In this document: one piece after another, positions 15,018 through 17,001 of the stretch
How positions within the stretch are numbered: position 1 is the first letter of the stretch
Layout of the letters: the number at the start of each line of letters is the position of its first letter
DNA from: Acidobacteriota bacterium
GTDB lineage: Bacteria; Acidobacteriota; Terriglobia; Terriglobales; Acidobacteriaceae
DNA length: 17,001 nucleotides
NCBI GenBank assembly: GCA_021799405.1
Contig: JAJZAL010000004.1
Span: forward strand, 48,672 to 65,672
Reading direction: 5' to 3'
Program-made: the position numbers and the translations under genes
Notes under the pieces: generated by a model
The model's database searches: none
Seen by the model: the letters and a program-made list of their open reading frames with translations, nothing else
Told to the model about the DNA's origin: nothing

Positions 15018-15263
15018 ATGTCAGTTAACCCCTCTTCCATGGACAGTTTTGAGCCGCTTCTGGATAGCGAGCAAGCGGCGGCGCTGGTCAAAGTTCATCC
15101 GAAAACTTTGCAGCGATACGCAAGAACAGGGCTCGTGCGCGGTTACCGCATCGGCAAACTCTGGCGCTTCCGTGCTTCCGATCTCGACCAATGTCCACCT
15201 CTCACGGTAAGCTCGGACCAGCTATCCGTGGCGTCTCATCACTGCGATATGGAGAGGAAATGA
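15018..15263 (+). CDS. Excisionase-like MerR-type HTH protein
   Basis: This 81-aa protein contains a single winged helix of the excisionase/MerR type at residues 13-57: LLDSEQAAALVKVHPKTLQR, then YRIGKLWRFRASDLD. That is the usual pattern of small DNA-binding proteins (helix_turn_helix_17 / excisionase family) encoded beside tyrosine integrases. The 24-residue tail has no motif. It lies directly before the integrase and its stop overlaps the integrase ATG in an ATGA, so the two are co-translated. AGGAG lies 10 nt before ATG 15018; a later in-frame ATG (15039) would still keep the domain. Likely role: recombination directionality factor that favours excision. It could also repress its own operon; sequence alone does not separate these. 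Confidence 0.82.
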   Translation: MSVNPSSMDSFEPLLDSEQAAALVKVHPKTLQRYARTGLVRGYRIGKLWRFRASDLDQCPPLTVSSDQLSVASHHCDMERK

Positions 15264-16480
15264 GACGTTCGCGATTTCAACAAGGCAGCCTGCAGTTAGT
15301 GGCTCGCGCCAAAGGTCAGAAGGCATGGGAGTACCGCTGGTACGAGCTCCAGCCTGACGGCAGCCGCAGGCGGCGCAACCTGGTCATCGGTAAGCTGGAA
15401 CAATTTCCGAACGAAACAGCGGCGCAAAAGGCCGTTGCCGCGCTTCGGGTAGACATCAACGCAGAGAGCCCACGCGCCAATCTTTCCCCGATAAGCGTAC
15501 AGATGTTGGTCGAACACTATCGGCAAAGGGAATTGGGCGAAGACTCCGGCAAAACCCTGAAGACCCGCTACACATACGAGGGCTATTTCAGGAAATGGAT
15601 TCTGCCCCGTTGGGGTGGATATCGATTGAAAGATGTCAAATCGGTTGCCGTGGAAGAGTGGTTGCGGTCACTCGAACTTTCCAACGGCAGTAAGGCAAAA
15701 ATACGAAACATCATGCACGCCGTCTTCAATCACGCGATCCGCTGGGAGTGGCACGACCGAAATCCGATCACCCAGGTGCGGCAAAGCGCCAAGCGATCAA
15801 AGGTTCCGATTGTGCTTACTCTGGAAGACGTTGCTGCATTGCTTTCCCGATTACGGGAGCCTGCATACACGGCGGTCTATCTGGACGTGTTCACCGGTCT
15901 GCGTGTGGGCGAGTTGTTGGCGCTGAGATGGGCTGACGTCGATTTTGCAAAATTGCAGATCTCCGTCACTCGTTCCATCGTCATGCAGCAGATCGGCGAC
16001 TGCAAAACCGAGGCGAGCCGTAAACCGGTCCCCCTTGATCCAAGACTTGGTGAAACTCTATGGCGATGGAGAATGAAGAGTCCTTACCCCCAGGAGAGTG
16101 ATTGGGTCTTCGCAAGCCCGTATGCGAAAGGTCGTCTTCCATACTGGCCGGGGGCGCTATTTCGGGCACACATTCTTCCCGCAGCCAGGGTTCTCGGTAT
16201 CGAAGGAATCGGATGGCATACCTTTCGGCGTACCTATGCAACCCTTCTCAAAGCAAACGGAGAAGATGTCAAGACAGTACAGGAACTACTGCGGCATGCC
16301 AGCAGTCTGGTGACGATGAACCTTTACGCACAGGCCGTAACCGACCTGAAGCGGAAGGCCCAGAGCCGGATTGTGGACATGCTGCCTGACAACAACTGCC
16401 TGCCGTTATCGCAGGCCAGCGAGAGCAATTTCGCTTATCGGACTATAACGGACCTACAAAATTCTGGGCGGGGTTTGTAA
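15260..16480 (+). CDS. Phage-type tyrosine integrase of the element
   Basis: The 406-residue protein is a full-length tyrosine recombinase. It has an N-terminal arm-binding region (1-75, RFQQGSLQLVARAKG), a SAM-like core-binding domain (~85-175) and a catalytic domain with Arg215 in TGLRVGELLALRW. His320 and Arg323 lie in WHTFRRT, His346 in LLRHASS and the nucleophile Tyr356 in NLYAQA. It should integrate and excise the element at the tRNA-Glu 3' end, whose 44-bp repeat starts 14 bp after its stop. An ATG exists at 15191 in the same frame, but 15260 is preferred. It follows GGAGAGG (15251-15257), overlaps the excisionase stop by 4 bp, and starts at the natural domain boundary. All catalytic residues are present, so it is probably active. 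It is unrelated to the integrase remnant at 2081-2236. Confidence 0.93.
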   Translation: MRRSRFQQGSLQLVARAKGQKAWEYRWYELQPDGSRRRRNLVIGKLEQFPNETAAQKAVAALRVDINAESPRANLSPISVQMLVEHYRQRELGEDSGKTLKTRYTYEGYFRKWILPRWGGYRLKDVKSVAVEEWLRSLELSNGSKAKIRNIMHAVFNHAIRWEWHDRNPITQVRQSAKRSKVPIVLTLEDVAALLSRLREPAYTAVYLDVFTGLRVGELLALRWADVDFAKLQISVTRSIVMQQIGDCKTEASRKPVPLDPRLGETLWRWRMKSPYPQESDWVFASPYAKGRLPYWPGALFRAHILPAARVLGIEGIGWHTFRRTYATLLKANGEDVKTVQELLRHASSLVTMNLYAQAVTDLKRKAQSRIVDMLPDNNCLPLSQASESNFAYRTITDLQNSGRGL

Positions 16481-16494
16481 GGCGTTGATTTAAT

Positions 16495-16538
16495 TGGCGT
16501 CCCCGACGGGATTCGAACCCGTGTTACCGCCGTGAAAG
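16495..16538. repeat. Right attachment-site repeat in tRNA-Glu
   Basis: Identical over 44 bp to 3144-3187. It covers CCA, acceptor 3' strand, T arm, variable region and the anticodon-stem 3' side to the anticodon loop. Together the pair marks the recombination products (attL/attR). Crossover within the 44 bp cannot be placed exactly. Confidence 0.93.
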
Positions 16539-16570
16539 GGCGGTGTCCTAGGCCACTGGACGACGGGGAC
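16495..16570 (-). tRNA. tRNA-Glu (UUC)
   Basis: The 76-nt minus-strand gene begins GTCCCCG and ends CGGGGACGCCA, with CCA encoded. The anticodon stem CCGCC/GGCGG encloses CTTTCAC, giving anticodon TTC (Glu). The T arm ACGGG-TTCGAAT-CCCGT is perfect. It closely matches the well-known E. coli tRNA-Glu. Its 3' 44 nt are the attachment repeat of the element, and the gene stays intact because the element restores its 3' end. Confidence 0.97.
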
Positions 16571-16615
16571 GCGAGGCAGTTTCCAGGACGAAAACCGCGT
16601 ACAGGCAGTACTCCA

Positions 16616-16644
16616 ACTCTATCAACCACGTGGTGGAGTGTCAA
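16616..16644 (-). promoter_or_regulatory. Sigma70-type promoter of tRNA-Glu
   Basis: On the minus strand a perfect -35 TTGACA (16644-16639) and a -10 TAGAGT (16621-16616) are separated by 17 bp. Predicted start is near 16609, leaving a ~40-nt leader before the tRNA. Confidence 0.75.
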
Positions 16645-16965
16645 AGCAGAAGTGCGGCGATGGATGCAACTGCAAGGGCGCTGATTGGTTGGCTAAGCGG
16701 CAATTGGCAGCCTGAGTCGCCATTTCACTTCAGTGTTCCACATCACCGCCTTCACCTCCATCGAAGTATATTTAGGGTGGCATACGGATTCATCCTCGTG
16801 GGGGTGTAAAGTCCGAGTCTTGCTCACTCACGCTCTCAATCCTTCCGGCTTCGCGCCGCACAGGCAGGCACTCGCCCCTGCCACCCGTCGGAATCTTGCC
16901 TCATCCTCATATTCATATTCCCTGAGCTGCCCGCTGAAGGTTGGGCGCTCCATAGGAGTCCTTGC
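16645..16965. other. Gene-free stretch right of tRNA-Glu
   Basis: No credible gene; the frame at 16733-16969 has biased, motif-free translation and overlaps the next start. A TATATT hexamer near 16768 could be part of a plus-strand promoter for the gene at 16966, but no good -35 is seen. This is chromosomal DNA outside the element. Confidence 0.45.
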
Positions 16966-17001
16966 ATGAAGACTGTTTTTGTCGTCGGAGCCGGGCCCGC
17001 C
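16966..17001 (+). CDS. Start of a FAD/NAD(P)-binding oxidoreductase (partial)
   Basis: Only 12 codons are in the window: MKTVFVVGAGPA. AGGAG (16954-16958) lies 7 nt before the ATG. The beta-strand plus GxGPA is the start of a Rossmann dinucleotide-binding fold, typical of FAD-dependent oxidoreductases. The specific enzyme cannot be told from this fragment. Confidence 0.65.
   Translation, partial: MKTVFVVGAGPA

Larger units (their letters stand above)
3144..16538. mobile_element. Integrative mobilizable element in tRNA-Glu
   Basis: Two 44-bp direct repeats of the tRNA-Glu 3' region (3144-3187 and 16495-16538) bound a block of about 13.35 kb. It carries a tyrosine integrase beside one repeat, an excisionase-like gene, a MobF relaxase, a traK/L/M-like operon, a Fic gene, a toxin-antitoxin pair, and protease and kelch cargo. 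The integrase gene ends 14 bp from the right repeat, the usual arrangement for tRNA-targeting islands. No VirB/Trb channel genes, VirD4/TraG coupling protein or replication initiator was seen. The element is therefore probably mobilizable with a helper and not self-transmissible. All element genes run on the plus strand except the toxin-antitoxin pair. Confidence 0.88.

Noticed and set aside
15191..15259. Integrase start at the upstream ATG
   Set aside because: It would overlap the excisionase-like gene by 73 bp and lacks a good ribosome-binding site; 15260 follows GGAGAGG with an ATGA overlap.

Overview
The window reads as a chromosomal segment of a moderately GC-rich soil-type bacterium. 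The S53 (kumamolisin-type) protease, the J-domain protein with an extra winged-helix-like region, and the deacetylase-like protein would fit an Acidobacteriota host. That assignment is inference from gene style; no rRNA or marker gene is present to prove it.

The main feature is an integrated mobile element of about 13.35 kb in the 3' part of a tRNA-Glu(UUC) gene. The intact tRNA (16495-16570, minus) carries one copy of a perfect 44-bp repeat at 16495-16538. The other copy, a displaced tRNA 3' fragment, lies at 3144-3187. Left of the element are chromosomal genes: a 600-aa polysaccharide-deacetylase-like protein (minus), a decayed tyrosine-recombinase C-terminus (plus) and a J-domain protein (minus). 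Right of it are the tRNA with its promoter, an apparently empty stretch, and the first 12 codons of a nucleotide-binding oxidoreductase.

Inside the element, left to right: (i) a tightly overlapping three-gene operon (3317-5267) with a helix-turn-helix protein, a TraL-like MinD/ParA ATPase and a coiled-coil protein with one membrane span, laid out like traK-traL-traM of IncP plasmids; (ii) a class II Fic protein gene whose start codon sits in a perfect 11-bp inverted repeat; (iii) A/T-richer cargo: a secreted sedolisin protease and a six-repeat kelch-type beta-propeller with a signal sequence; (iv) an antitoxin/PIN-toxin pair (UPF0175 + DUF3368-like) transcribed divergently from (v) a 909-aa MobF (TrwC-like) relaxase-helicase; (vi) directly behind the relaxase, a nested inverted repeat at 14660-14794 whose core can fold into a T-shaped structure, the best oriT or single-strand-origin candidate; (vii) an excisionase-like HTH gene overlapping by 4 bp a tyrosine integrase that ends 14 bp from the attachment site.

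No coupling protein or type IV secretion genes are present, so the element is best read as an integrative mobilizable element (IME) that excises with its own Int/Xis, is nicked by its own relaxase, and borrows a transfer channel. The Fic protein and toxin-antitoxin pair may stabilise it or act in competition with the host or other elements. The protease and kelch genes look like adaptive cargo.
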